A DNA stretch of 32,102 nt from Anaerolineae bacterium CG2_30_57_67 (lineage in GTDB: Bacteria > Chloroflexota > Anaerolineae > Anaerolineales > Villigracilaceae): NCBI GenBank assembly GCA_001872455.1, contig MNXJ01000030.1:1-32102 (forward strand), given 5' to 3'. The translations under genes and the position numbers were made by a program. This document shows positions 23,214 through 31,970 of this stretch, in pieces. The notes under the pieces are model-generated. The model saw only the letters and a list, made by a program, of their open reading frames with translations, was not told where the DNA came from and did not search any database. Numbering within the stretch: position 1 is the stretch's first letter; each line of letters begins with the position of its first letter.

Positions 23214-25480
23214 GGTTGTCGCTGCGCTTCTGGCAGGCGCAGATAAAAGGTGCTCCCTTGTTTACCGTTGCTTTCCACGATGACCGAGCCGCCCAGGCGC
23301 GTCATCAGCGTTTTTACCCACCACAGGCCAAATCCCAACTTGCCGGGGCGCGCGCCGTTTCGTCCCGAAAAATCGAGTTCAAAAATCTGGTCATGCAGCG
23401 CGGGCGAAATGCCGGGGCCGCTATCACGGACACTGATTTTTACCCAGCCGGGCTCGGCTGCGCCAGAGATGACGATGACGCCGTTGTTGTTCATTGCGTC
23501 AAGCGCATTTTCAATCAGGTTTTTGAAGACAAGCTGCAGGCTTTGCTCGCCTGCCAGTACAGCGGGCAATGTTTCCAACCCGCTGATTTTAATTTTCGTT
23601 TCGACGGGCAGCGCTATCGCGCGGATGGCAACGGTGACGCAGGCCGCTACGTTGACTTGTTCCAGGCGAATGGGGCGCAAGTGCGAGAGATTTTCCTGCA
23701 CGATTTGCATGGCGGCCATGGCGCTGAACTCGATTTCAGCCAGGTTGCGTGTCAGATAGGGGTCGTTTTCCAGCAGGGCGTGGTATTTTTCTTGAATGGC
23801 TTGCACCCGCACTGGAATGGTGCCGACCTTGTTATTCATATTGTGCAATAAATTTGCCGAAATATCTCCTACCGCCGCAAAGGTTTCAGCCATCCAATGC
23901 TGTTGTTGTGAGGCGCGCAGGGCCACTTGCCGTGCTTCGTTCTGCACTGCCAGCGCGGCATAATTTGCCAGGCAGGTTAGCACTTTTTCATCCCATTCCG
24001 ATTCCGCGAAGCGTCCGGCGCTTTCATCGGCGCTGAAGACGCTGAATGCGCCCAGCGCCTGGCCGTCTTCACCGCGTAACAAGGGAACGACCAGCGCTGG
24101 AATTTGTTTGAGCGGCCTTGCATTTTTATGAAGTTTTGGCGTGGGCGCCGGATTGACGCTATCGGCGGTGATGGTTTTTTTTAGCAGGATGGCTTGTTCG
24201 GCCAGAGCGGATAAAAATGCCAGCCTGTCAGTGTGACGGGTGTCACCGGCTGCGGCGGCCAGCGTCAGAGTGTTGGTCTCCGTCAGCAGCCAGATGGCGC
24301 TGGATGGCGCGTTGAGTAAATCGCTGGCAACTGCGCTGAGATGGATGAGAACTTGCTGGCAGGGTTGTGCCAGCAGGCGTTGCGCCACATCCTGTAAAGC
24401 ATCCAGCAGACGGATTTCTTGAATGGCGGTAATGGCGTGTGTTGCCAGCGATTGCAGCATGTGGCTGTCATCTTCACTGAAACCGCCCAGCGTTGGGCTT
24501 TCCAGGTTGAGAACACCCTCCAGCCTGCCGCTGGCGTTGATGAGCGGGACGGCCAATTCTGAGAGCATTTCCAGACGCACATCCAGCGGGTAGTAGATTT
24601 TCGACCAGGGTTCCTGACGCAAATCGGCAATCAGCAAGGGCTGGCGGCTGCGCGCCACGTAGGCCATGATGCTGTTGCCTGCCAGGGGTAGTTTTTCCAC
24701 CAGCGGGCGGTTGGGGTACTGTCCGCTGACCGCGCGCGTGACCAGATATTGGCCGCTTTTATCTAGCAGCCGAAAAATGCCATACTGCGCGTTGGTCATT
24801 TCAAGCGCCAGCCGCAGGATGGCCTCCAGCGTCTCCTCCAGCCGCAAGCGTGAAGAGATCAGCAATCCCGCGCGGCGCAGACGAGTGAGCTCATCCTCTT
24901 TGTGCGCCAGGTCGCGCTGAATTTGTGCCAGGTGGCGGGCGTGGTAAATTGCCATGGCCGCCTGGTTGACGAAATTATCCAGCAACAGTTCTTCTAGTGG
25001 GCTAAATTTGCGCTCCTCGTGCAGATAAATATACAAAACGCCAACAACTTGTTCGGTGACAATCAGCGGGAAACAGGCTACGGCCTTCACGCCCAGCGCG
25101 ACATGGTGCGGATGAATGTCTACATCCGATTCTTGATAGGAAAGGATGCGTTTTCTGCGCTGGATGGCGCGCGCTCCGATTCCGCCTGGGCGCGGGGCGT
25201 CGTTTGGGGCGCTTTCGCGCGGGCGGCGGGCGGCCTGCGCTGGTTCGGCAGAGACGCGTGAACTGGTTTCAGGGGAGCCGGTGATCTGGTCGCAGGTATA
25301 AATTACAGCGGAAGAACCCGGCACGACGCGTATGGCGCTTTTGGCGACCAGCCGCAAACTGGAGTTAATATCGCCGACCCCGCTGGAGCCAATGTGATTG
25401 ATGGCATTGCTGATGTGGTTCAGGCTCGCCAACGCTTCCAACAGGCGCGGGTCGGTGGTGGAAACAGGTTTTATTTTCAT
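23210..25480 (-). CDS. GAF-domain sensor histidine kinase
   Basis: 756 residues from ATG 25480; an earlier ATG at 25549 lies in an intergenic repeat and is rejected. No membrane helix is seen, so it is probably cytoplasmic. Three GAF-like domains run from about 35 to 520: the first has an Ala/Pro/Arg-rich insertion (about 75-110), the second contains TRAVSGQYPNRPL, the third VVPLLRGEDGQALG. The dimerisation helix carries His546 in LLHNMNNKVG, an H-box variant. The ATPase has the N-box FKNLIENALDAM, VRDSGPGI and GKLGFGLWWVKTL. GAF domains bind small ligands or haem, so soluble signals or redox state are likely inputs. It overlaps and probably phosphorylates the two-receiver regulator. Confidence 0.9.
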   Translation of the reverse strand: MKIKPVSTTDPRLLEALASLNHISNAINHIGSSGVGDINSSLRLVAKSAIRVVPGSSAVIYTCDQITGSPETSSRVSAEPAQAARRPRESAPNDAPRPGGIGARAIQRRKRILSYQESDVDIHPHHVALGVKAVACFPLIVTEQVVGVLYIYLHEERKFSPLEELLLDNFVNQAAMAIYHARHLAQIQRDLAHKEDELTRLRRAGLLISSRLRLEETLEAILRLALEMTNAQYGIFRLLDKSGQYLVTRAVSGQYPNRPLVEKLPLAGNSIMAYVARSRQPLLIADLRQEPWSKIYYPLDVRLEMLSELAVPLINASGRLEGVLNLESPTLGGFSEDDSHMLQSLATHAITAIQEIRLLDALQDVAQRLLAQPCQQVLIHLSAVASDLLNAPSSAIWLLTETNTLTLAAAAGDTRHTDRLAFLSALAEQAILLKKTITADSVNPAPTPKLHKNARPLKQIPALVVPLLRGEDGQALGAFSVFSADESAGRFAESEWDEKVLTCLANYAALAVQNEARQVALRASQQQHWMAETFAAVGDISANLLHNMNNKVGTIPVRVQAIQEKYHALLENDPYLTRNLAEIEFSAMAAMQIVQENLSHLRPIRLEQVNVAACVTVAIRAIALPVETKIKISGLETLPAVLAGEQSLQLVFKNLIENALDAMNNNGVIVISGAAEPGWVKISVRDSGPGISPALHDQIFELDFSGRNGARPGKLGFGLWWVKTLMTRLGGSVIVESNGKQGSTFYLRLPEAQRQP

Positions 25481-25499
25481 ATTTTGCCTGATTGTAATA

Positions 25500-25630
25500 T
25501 GACTCTGCTGCAAAAACTTGTGAAACACGAAGGTCTTGAAGGAACACAAAGGAAAACCTTTTCATCTTTTAACCTTCGTGTACTTTGTGCCCTTTGTGGT
25601 TAAGAGCCTTTTTGCAGTGAAGTCTAATAT
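25500..25630. repeat. Intergenic palindromic repeat, MITE-like
   Basis: This fills much of the 222-bp gap between divergent genes. Outer arms CTGCAAAAA (25508-25516) and TTTTTGCAG (25609-25617) pair perfectly and extend imperfectly to GACT/AGTC. Inside, CACGAAGGT (25526-25534) pairs with ACCTTCGTG (25572-25580), and CACAAAGG (25545-25552) with CCTTTGTG (25591-25598). There is no gene in it. Similar CTTCGTG/CTTTGTGG-rich spacers occur in many environmental bacterial genomes as dispersed repeats, from memory. Confidence 0.55.
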
Positions 25631-25702
25631 GGGTCGGGTAGAATGGTGTCGAAATGAAAAATTTCTGCGGTAAACTTGCTTCGATTTTTCAAGGAGATTA
25701 TT

Positions 25703-26614
25703 ATGCGCACACGATTACTATCCATTTTGGCTGGTTTGATGGGCTTGCTTCTGATAATTTATTTTTACCCAGTACCGCATCCGCCGTTTGAGCAGATTTA
25801 TCAGCAGGTGGAGCCGCAGACCGTTCAGGCGTTGCTTCAGTTTCGTCAATCGCATCCCATAAAAAGTATTCAATCACACGGAAAAAATTGGGAATATTTT
25901 GTCAGCGGGCAAGGCGAAAACACCATCGTTTTCTTGCATGGCATGACCGGCTCAGCAGATATCTGGTGGCGGGTGATTTCTGCGCTGGAGACGAAATACC
26001 GCATTGTAGCCGTGACTTATCCGGCGGCGGATTCGCTGTCTGATATGCAGTCCGGCTTGCTGGCAATTCTCGATGCGGAGGGTGTGCAGCAATTCAACCT
26101 GGTTGGTACCTCGCTGGGAGGTTACTTTGCGCAATATCTGACTGCCCAAATGCCTGAACGTATTGAGCACGCCGTTTTTGCCAACACGTTTCCACCCAAT
26201 GATTTAATTGCTGAAAATAACAAAACCATTGGCGCGGTCTTGCCATTCTTGCCCGAATGGCTGGTGATGAGTGTCTTTCGTGACAGCTTTTCCACCAGTA
26301 TTTACCCTGCTTCGGGCGACGACGAATTGACGCTTGCCATGCTTAACGAAATTGGCTATGGCCGTGTGAGTAAGGCTCAAGTTGTTGCCCGCTATCGTTG
26401 TGTGATTGAGAAATTTTCTGCTGTGCCGCCGGTTATGCCGGTGATGCTTTTCGAAACATCAAATGACCCCCTGGTAGAAGCAGTCTTGCGTGAGCAGCTC
26501 AAGATGACTTACCCCAATGCAGAAGTGCATACGCTGGGCACTGTGGGCCATTTTCCTTACATCAATCATCCTGATGTTTACGTCAGCTTATTGAGTAGCT
26601 TCTTCGAGAAATGA
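25703..26614 (+). CDS. Membrane-anchored alpha/beta hydrolase
   Basis: 303 residues from ATG 25703, with AAGGAG (25691-25696) 6 bases upstream, the best ribosome-binding site on the plus strand here. An upstream in-frame ATG at 25676 would start before that site. The N-terminus (about 5-22, LLSILAGLMGLLLIIYFY) is a membrane anchor or uncleaved signal. The alpha/beta hydrolase fold follows: oxyanion region FLHGMTGSADIWW, nucleophile elbow GTSLGG (Ser137), acid residue in ETSNDPLVEA and the catalytic histidine in TVGHFPYINHP. Substrate is not known; esterase, lipase or hydrolase of small lipids or esters would all fit. A strong hairpin closes the gene. Confidence 0.88.
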   Translation: MRTRLLSILAGLMGLLLIIYFYPVPHPPFEQIYQQVEPQTVQALLQFRQSHPIKSIQSHGKNWEYFVSGQGENTIVFLHGMTGSADIWWRVISALETKYRIVAVTYPAADSLSDMQSGLLAILDAEGVQQFNLVGTSLGGYFAQYLTAQMPERIEHAVFANTFPPNDLIAENNKTIGAVLPFLPEWLVMSVFRDSFSTSIYPASGDDELTLAMLNEIGYGRVSKAQVVARYRCVIEKFSAVPPVMPVMLFETSNDPLVEAVLREQLKMTYPNAEVHTLGTVGHFPYINHPDVYVSLLSSFFEK

Positions 26615-26621
26615 CCTTTGC

Positions 26622-26667
26622 GCAGAACAAGAAACGCTCCCCGTTTGGGGAGCGTTTCTTGTTCTGC
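26622..26667 (+). terminator. Perfect 21-bp hairpin after the hydrolase gene
   Basis: The arms 26622-26642 and 26647-26667 are exact inverse complements around a GTTT loop; the stem core is CGCTCCCC/GGGGAGCG. There is no long T-run after it, but its place 8 bases after the stop codon and its strength fit a terminator or 3'-end block between convergent genes. Confidence 0.75.
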
Positions 26668-26711
26668 ATGTTGCTTGCCCTGATGTTTTCGGGTGACTGA
26701 GCGTGTTACGC

Positions 26712-26801
26712 GCTAGTACCGGAACTTTCCGATTTTGTAGGGTAAAAACGGCTGAATTGCGCCGTTTTTACCCTACATCTTGATAAAGTTCCGGCGCTAG
26801 C
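26712..26801. repeat. Nested palindrome at the glnA 3' end
   Basis: The outer arms 26712-26728 and 26785-26801 match at 15 of 17 positions (GCTAG, then CCGGAACTTT). The inner arms GTAGGGTAAAAACGGC (26737-26752) and its exact complement (26761-26776) enclose an 8-base loop. The right outer arm runs over the glnA stop codon. It could act as a glnA terminator, or be a small mobile palindromic repeat. The stretch between the two genes (26615-26796) holds only this and the preceding hairpin. Confidence 0.65.
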
Positions 26802-28209
26802 AGTCGAAGTACAGCGTAAATTCGTAGGGGGTTGGCCGCATCCGAATCGGGTCAAGCTCATTTTTGCGTTTATATTCGATGTAGGCTTCGAGCAAGTCCG
26901 GGGTGAAAACATCACCTTTGAGTAAGAATTCGTGGTCGGCTTCGAGCGCATTGAGGACGTCAGCCAGTGAGCCGGGAACCTGTTTGATGAGCTTGGCTTC
27001 CTCAGCGGGCAGTTCATACAAATCTTTATCGTGCGGTTCGCCCGGGTCAATCCGATTTTGAATGCCGTCAAGCCCGGCCATCAATATCGCCGCAAAACAC
27101 AGGTACGGATTGCTGGAAGCGTCGGGCGCGCGAAATTCGACGCGCTTGGCCTTGACGCTTTTCGTGACCGGAATGCGGCAAATGGCTGAACGATTGCGCT
27201 GTGAATAGGCCAAGTTCACTGGCGCCTCGTAGCCTGGCACCAGTCGCCGGAAGGAATTGGTGGTTGGCGAAGTCAACGCCAGCAGGGCGGGCGCGTGTTT
27301 GAGAATGCCGCCGATGTAGTATTTGGCCGTATCCGATAGCCCGGCGTAGCCGGCAGCGTCGTAGAAGACGTTGGTGCCCGCTTTCCACAGTGATGAATGG
27401 ACGTGCATGCCCGATCCATTATCGCCGAAGAGCGGCTTGGGCATAAAGGTCACGGTTTTCCCATTTTGGCGGGCGACATTTTTGGCGATGTATTTGTAGA
27501 GCAATAAATTATCTGCCATGCGTGTTAGCGTGGTGAAACGCATGCCCAACTCCACCTGCCCGGCGCTGGCAACTTCATGGTGGTGAATTTCCATTTCCAC
27601 CCCGGCCTCTTCGAGCGCCATTACGATTTTCGAGCGCACGTCCTGCAGCGTATCCGTGGGCGGCACGGGGAAGTAACCGCGTTTGGGCGAAATCTGCCCG
27701 CCGAAATTCTGTTTATCGGCGCGTCCGCTATTCCACCAGCCTTCTTCACTGTCAATGTAATAAAAAGATTCGTAGGTGTTATTTGAATAGCGAATGTTAT
27801 CGAAAATGAAAAATTCGGCTTCCGGCCCCATAAACACAGTATCAGCGATGCCAGTTTTCTTCAGGTAGGCTTCTGCTTTGCGGGCGACATAGCGCGGGTC
27901 GCGGGCATACGGTTGCAGTGTAATCGGGTCGAGTACGTCACAAGTGATGACCAGTGTTGGAATGTTGGCAACCGGGTCAACAAAGGCTGTTTCCGGGTCG
28001 GGCATCAGCAACATATCTGATTCGTGAATTTCCTGAAAGCCGCGAATGGACGAGCCGTCAAATGGAATTCCATCGGCAAAGAAATCATCGTCAAAGCGAT
28101 GTACCGGAATGGTAAAGTGCTGCCATTGTCCCGGCAGGTCGGTGAAACGAATATCCACCATTTTTACATTTTTTGCCAGTGCGAGTGCTTCTTTTGCGGT
28201 TTTAGCCAT
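26797..28209 (-). CDS. glnA: Glutamine synthetase, type I
   Basis: 470 residues, the length of bacterial GSI. It makes glutamine from glutamate, ammonia and ATP as a dodecamer. Seen: [19 protein letters not shown] near the start, [10 protein letters not shown], the metal-binding [20 protein letters not shown], the [12 protein letters not shown] signature, and NRSAICRIP with RVEFRAPD. The adenylylation loop reads [10 protein letters not shown], with Tyr398 matching E. coli Tyr397 (numbered without Met), so the enzyme should be shut off by adenylylation. The gene coding for that enzyme (glnE) lies divergently upstream, which fits. The ATG at 28209 has AAGGAG 7 bases before it. Third-position GC is slightly lower than in neighbouring genes. 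Confidence 0.98.
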   Translation of the reverse strand: MAKTAKEALALAKNVKMVDIRFTDLPGQWQHFTIPVHRFDDDFFADGIPFDGSSIRGFQEIHESDMLLMPDPETAFVDPVANIPTLVITCDVLDPITLQPYARDPRYVARKAEAYLKKTGIADTVFMGPEAEFFIFDNIRYSNNTYESFYYIDSEEGWWNSGRADKQNFGGQISPKRGYFPVPPTDTLQDVRSKIVMALEEAGVEMEIHHHEVASAGQVELGMRFTTLTRMADNLLLYKYIAKNVARQNGKTVTFMPKPLFGDNGSGMHVHSSLWKAGTNVFYDAAGYAGLSDTAKYYIGGILKHAPALLALTSPTTNSFRRLVPGYEAPVNLAYSQRNRSAICRIPVTKSVKAKRVEFRAPDASSNPYLCFAAILMAGLDGIQNRIDPGEPHDKDLYELPAEEAKLIKQVPGSLADVLNALEADHEFLLKGDVFTPDLLEAYIEYKRKNELDPIRMRPTPYEFTLYFDC

Positions 28210-28241
28210 CGTTATTCTCCTTAGGTTGTTTTTTTGTAATT

Positions 28242-28253
28242 GTTCAGGTGAAC
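28242..28253. promoter_or_regulatory. Small inverted repeat in the glnA leader, possible operator
   Basis: GTTCA-GG-TGAAC is a perfect 5+5 inverted repeat 33 bases before the glnA start, and CCTGAAC recurs inverted at 28276-28282. It may be a regulator site or, in RNA, a leader hairpin. There is no match I can name. Confidence 0.3.
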
Positions 28254-28313
28254 GACTTTTTGCTTGCGCCGCGCGCCTGAACGGTTACGAGAACCATTAT
28301 TTTTGACGGGCGG

Positions 28314-28319
28314 ATTATA
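28314..28319 (-). promoter_or_regulatory. -10 box of glnA
   Basis: TATAAT on the minus strand, 105 bases before the glnA start; transcription would begin near 28307 and give a leader of about 98 bases. No good -35 is seen at 16-18 bp, which may mean activator dependence. Confidence 0.45.
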
Positions 28320-28363
28320 CGGAGTTTTGCATTGGCTCGTCTAGTACCCAAATGGAGCATATT

Positions 28364-28391
28364 TTGAACACCAGAGTTGACCAGTTATAAT
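28364..28391 (+). promoter_or_regulatory. Promoter of glnE (leaderless type)
   Basis: TTGAAC (28364-28369), a 16-bp spacer and a perfect TATAAT (28386-28391) that ends 6 bases before the ATG at 28398. This is the best two-part promoter on the plus strand and predicts an mRNA beginning at the start codon. Confidence 0.65.
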
Positions 28392-28397
28392 TCGTCT

Positions 28398-31300
28398 ATG
28401 CAATTCACCGACCTATCTGTTTTCAGTGACCCCCTTGCCGCATCCATCGGATTAAATCGTCTGGCTGAACGTTGTCCGAAGGGCGTTGAAAGCATTTTTA
28501 CGCCTTTGCAGGCGGCTCTTTGCGCCGCCGCTGCCCCGAATCGTTCTCTGATTAATTTTGAACGCTTTGCCGAAAACTATGGCCCCGATTTGTTCCCTGT
28601 TCTGTGCGCCAATCCGCGCGTCATCGAAATTCTAGTTACGCTTTTCTCTACCAGCCAGTTCCTGACCGAAATTTTACTGCGCAGCCCCCAAGCGCTTGCC
28701 ATTTTGCTTGACCGCCAGGTTTTGACACAGCGAAAAACCATTGAGCAATTTCAGTCAGAATCGGAAGCGTTCGCGTCATCCAACCCGTTGAGCGCCCTTC
28801 ATCGCTACCAGCACGCAGAACTGCTCCGCATTGGCGCTTGTGATTTTCTCGGCCTGTATGACCTTTCCGCTGTTGTTTCGCAGCTTTCGCGTTTGGCGGT
28901 AGGGCTTATTCGCGCCAGCTTGCGCCGCGCCGCGCGTCAGACCGGCATTTCGCCAGATGGCTTTGTCGTCCTTGCCATGGGAAAACTTGGCGGGCGTGAA
29001 CTCAATTACAGCTCTGATATTGATTTGCTCTTCCTCGCCAGAGATGATTTGACGAATTACCTGCCCCTGGCGCAAAGGCTGATTGAACTCCTTTCTGCCG
29101 CCACCGCTGAAGGTTTTCTCTATCGTGTAGACATGCGCTTGCGCCCCTGGGGCAAAGATGGCCCGCTGGTTCCCACCCTTTTGGGTTATATGCGGTATCT
29201 TGAGAAAAATGCCCGCCTGTGGGAAAAACAATCTCTGCTCAAAATTCGCCCCATTGCGGGGGACCTGGCTTTGGGGGAGCGTCTGCGCGAGTTGATTCAA
29301 CCGCATCTTTTCAATACTCCTGCCGAAGAATTGCGCGCGGGCGTGTTTGCCATGAAAAATCGCACCGAAAAATTTCTCAAAGACAAGGGGCGCGAATGGG
29401 GTGAAGTTAAATTGGGCGTTGGTTCGATCCGTGATGTCGAATTTGTCGTCCAATATCTGCAACTGGCAAACGTCAGCCGTTACCCACAAATTCGCACCCG
29501 CGCTACGCTGAAGGGTTTGCGCCTGCTTCGCGCCGCCGGGCTGCTCACCATCGTCGAAACGCGCATTCTCACCGATGGGTACATTTTTCTCCGCACCATC
29601 GAACATCACCTGCAGATGATGGAATATCGCCAGACCGATACCCTGCCAACCGAACCTGCCGCGATTGCTTTTTTGGCGCGCCGCCTCGGATTTGATTCTG
29701 GCGAAAAATTCATTGAGCGCTACCAGGAACATTGCCACGCCATCCGCGCCATTTATTTGCGCCAGATGGGCACTGAATCCGTCTCTGATGAGCCGTCGCC
29801 CGTCGTTGCCCGTCACCTTGCTCGCATGGACGTCTCCTATGCTGAAACTTTTTCGCTGCAAGAAATTCAACGTCATGCCGGGTTGGCCCAAAAATTGACT
29901 GAAAAAATTCCGGCAGTGGTTGAAGCGCTGGCTGTGGCAGCCGATACCTGGCGCGTCACCATCGTGGGCTATGACTACCCCGGCGAACTCTCCATTCTCT
30001 GCGGCCTGTTTTTTGTCTACGGATTTGATATTTTGGCTGGCGACGTTTTTACCTATGAACCCGCTGATTCCGCGCACCTCGCCGACATGCGCCAAAAAAT
30101 TGTAGATATTTTCACCGTTAAATCGGTTTTTTTTGAACCTCCCGGCGCGGCGCTGTGGCAAACCTACACGGATGATCTATTTGCGCTTCTTGGCCTTTTC
30201 CGCGCCGGGCAGCGCCGTGAGGCTCGTGGGCAGCTTGCCCGACGGGTGGGCGCCGCTTTTCAATCTGTTCCCGGCAAGATAGCCCCACTCTATCCCATAG
30301 ACATCGAAATAGACAACCACGCCTCCGAGCGCTACACCGTTTTACGCATTGATGCTCCCGACACCATTGGTTTTCTGTATGAATTTACCAATGCCCTGGC
30401 CATGACGCGCACCAATATCGTTCGCGTCATGGTTAGCTCTGCTGGCAATCGTGTTCACGATGTTCTCTACGTCACCAACGCCGACGGAAACAAAATTGTA
30501 GATACTCAAAAGCAACGCGAATTGCGCGCCGCCGTCGTGCTTATCAAACACTTTACCCACCTCCTGCCCAATTCACCCAATCCCGAAGCCGCCCTGCTCC
30601 ACTTCCGTGAATTTCTCGCGCAACTGTTTCAGCGCCCCAACTGGCCGGATGAACTTGCCTCCATCGAACGCTCTGACGTTTTACGCGCTTTGGCGAGAGT
30701 GCTTGGCGTGAGTGACTTTTTGTGGGATGATTTTTTGCGGATGCAATATGCCAATCTTTTCCCCGTTGTCCGTGATGTAGATGCCCTTGCCTCCCAAAAG
30801 TCGCGCCCACGCCTCGAAGCAGATTTGGCGACTGCGTTGCAAACCTGCTCCCTCGGCGAAATTACCTTTTCGGATTGGCGCGCCGCCCTCAATGCGTTCA
30901 AAGACCGCGAACTCTTTCGTACGGATATGCGTCATATTCTGGGATTGACCGCCGAGTTTTGGGATTTCGCCGCTGAACTCACTGACCTAGCCGAAGCCAT
31001 CGTCTCGGCTGCTTTTCAGCGTTGCGCGCTGGAACTGGTCGCCTCGCACCCTCAAACGGAATTGTCCTCCGGGATGGCTGTCTTTGCTCTCGGAAAATGT
31101 GGCGGGCGCGAGTTGGGGTTTGCCTCCGATATCGAATTGATGTTTGTCTACGCGGACAGCGGCCACCCGTCTACCGATGTTTGTGAAAAGCTGGTGCAAA
31201 ATATTCTAGCCACCATTCAGTCGCGCCAGGAGGGCATTTTTCAACTTGACTTGCAATTGCGTCCTTATGGCAAAGCCGGCAGTCTATCTGTCTCGCTGGA

Positions 31301-31898
31301 TAGTTTTCGCCGCTACTACGCGCCAGAAGGTCCAGCCTGGGCTTATGAACGCCAGGCGCTGGTTAAACTACGTCCCGTCGCGGGCGATTTGGCTTTCGTC
31401 GCTCAGGTTTGTGATTTGCGCGACCAATACGTTTATCAGCCGGGTGCGTTTGATGTGACCGCCATGCGTGCCATGCGTGAACGTCAGGTGCGTCACCTTG
31501 TGCGCGGGGGAACCTTCAACGCCAAATACAGCCCTGGCGGGCTGGTGGATGTTGAATATCTGATTCAGGGGTTGCAAATCAATCACGGCTGGCAGTTGCC
31601 TGCCGCCCGCGCTCCCAATTCGCGCGCCGCCATGTCTGCGCTTCACGCCGCTGGCCTTCTCTCTGAAGATGATTACATTCGTCTTCGCAAAGCGCACACC
31701 TTTCTACACTGGTTGATTGACTCGCTTCGGGTGGTGCGCGGTAATTCTAAAGACATCACTGTGCCCCCTTACGCCAGCGACGAGTTTTTCTTTCTCGCGC
31801 GCCGCTTGCGCTACGAGAGCGATATTGACCGTCTGCGCGACGACCTTTCGCGCTATTCGCATGATGTGCAAGAAATTAATCGTCGCTTGCTGGCTTGA
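28398..31898 (+). CDS. glnE: Glutamine synthetase adenylyltransferase/adenylyl-removing enzyme with inserted ACT domains
   Basis: 1166 residues, clearly longer than E. coli GlnE (about 946). It adds or removes AMP on the glutamine-synthetase tyrosine. The N-terminal module has GKLGGRELNYSSDIDLLF (Asp207, Asp209), DMRLRPWGKDGPL and SIRDVEFVVQYLQL. The C-terminal module has GKCGGRELGFASDIELMF (Asp911, Glu913), DLQLRPYGKAGSL and GGLVDVEYLIQGLQI; its metal motif is DxE, not DxD. Between them lie two segments that look like ACT domains of GlnD: about 516-580 (WRVTIVGYDYPGELSIL; IVDIFTVK) and about 644-715 (YTVLRIDAPDTIGFLYEF). ACT domains of GlnD sense glutamine. The ATG at 28398 was chosen from the promoter; an ATG at 28377 lies ahead of the -10 box. 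Confidence 0.93.
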   Translation: MQFTDLSVFSDPLAASIGLNRLAERCPKGVESIFTPLQAALCAAAAPNRSLINFERFAENYGPDLFPVLCANPRVIEILVTLFSTSQFLTEILLRSPQALAILLDRQVLTQRKTIEQFQSESEAFASSNPLSALHRYQHAELLRIGACDFLGLYDLSAVVSQLSRLAVGLIRASLRRAARQTGISPDGFVVLAMGKLGGRELNYSSDIDLLFLARDDLTNYLPLAQRLIELLSAATAEGFLYRVDMRLRPWGKDGPLVPTLLGYMRYLEKNARLWEKQSLLKIRPIAGDLALGERLRELIQPHLFNTPAEELRAGVFAMKNRTEKFLKDKGREWGEVKLGVGSIRDVEFVVQYLQLANVSRYPQIRTRATLKGLRLLRAAGLLTIVETRILTDGYIFLRTIEHHLQMMEYRQTDTLPTEPAAIAFLARRLGFDSGEKFIERYQEHCHAIRAIYLRQMGTESVSDEPSPVVARHLARMDVSYAETFSLQEIQRHAGLAQKLTEKIPAVVEALAVAADTWRVTIVGYDYPGELSILCGLFFVYGFDILAGDVFTYEPADSAHLADMRQKIVDIFTVKSVFFEPPGAALWQTYTDDLFALLGLFRAGQRREARGQLARRVGAAFQSVPGKIAPLYPIDIEIDNHASERYTVLRIDAPDTIGFLYEFTNALAMTRTNIVRVMVSSAGNRVHDVLYVTNADGNKIVDTQKQRELRAAVVLIKHFTHLLPNSPNPEAALLHFREFLAQLFQRPNWPDELASIERSDVLRALARVLGVSDFLWDDFLRMQYANLFPVVRDVDALASQKSRPRLEADLATALQTCSLGEITFSDWRAALNAFKDRELFRTDMRHILGLTAEFWDFAAELTDLAEAIVSAAFQRCALELVASHPQTELSSGMAVFALGKCGGRELGFASDIELMFVYADSGHPSTDVCEKLVQNILATIQSRQEGIFQLDLQLRPYGKAGSLSVSLDSFRRYYAPEGPAWAYERQALVKLRPVAGDLAFVAQVCDLRDQYVYQPGAFDVTAMRAMRERQVRHLVRGGTFNAKYSPGGLVDVEYLIQGLQINHGWQLPAARAPNSRAAMSALHAAGLLSEDDYIRLRKAHTFLHWLIDSLRVVRGNSKDITVPPYASDEFFFLARRLRYESDIDRLRDDLSRYSHDVQEINRRLLA

Positions 31899-31928
31899 TG
31901 TGGTAACTGATGTTACGCGATACACCGT

Positions 31929-31950
31929 AGCACGACATTTATGTCGTGCT
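31929..31950. repeat. 10-bp perfect hairpin after glnE
   Basis: AGCACGACAT and ATGTCGTGCT are exact inverse complements separated by TT. It is followed by GGC TGAC GCC and AATTTTT, which together look terminator-like. It is the first of several stems in the last 200 bases, where no gene is visible. Confidence 0.6.
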
Positions 31951-31970
31951 GAAATTTGGCTGACGCCAAT

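Noticed and set aside
28776-30161. 461-codon minus-strand open frame inside glnE
   Set aside because: It is a shadow of a GC-rich gene: the composition is Gln/Asn/Gly-rich with no domain, while glnE is unmistakable.
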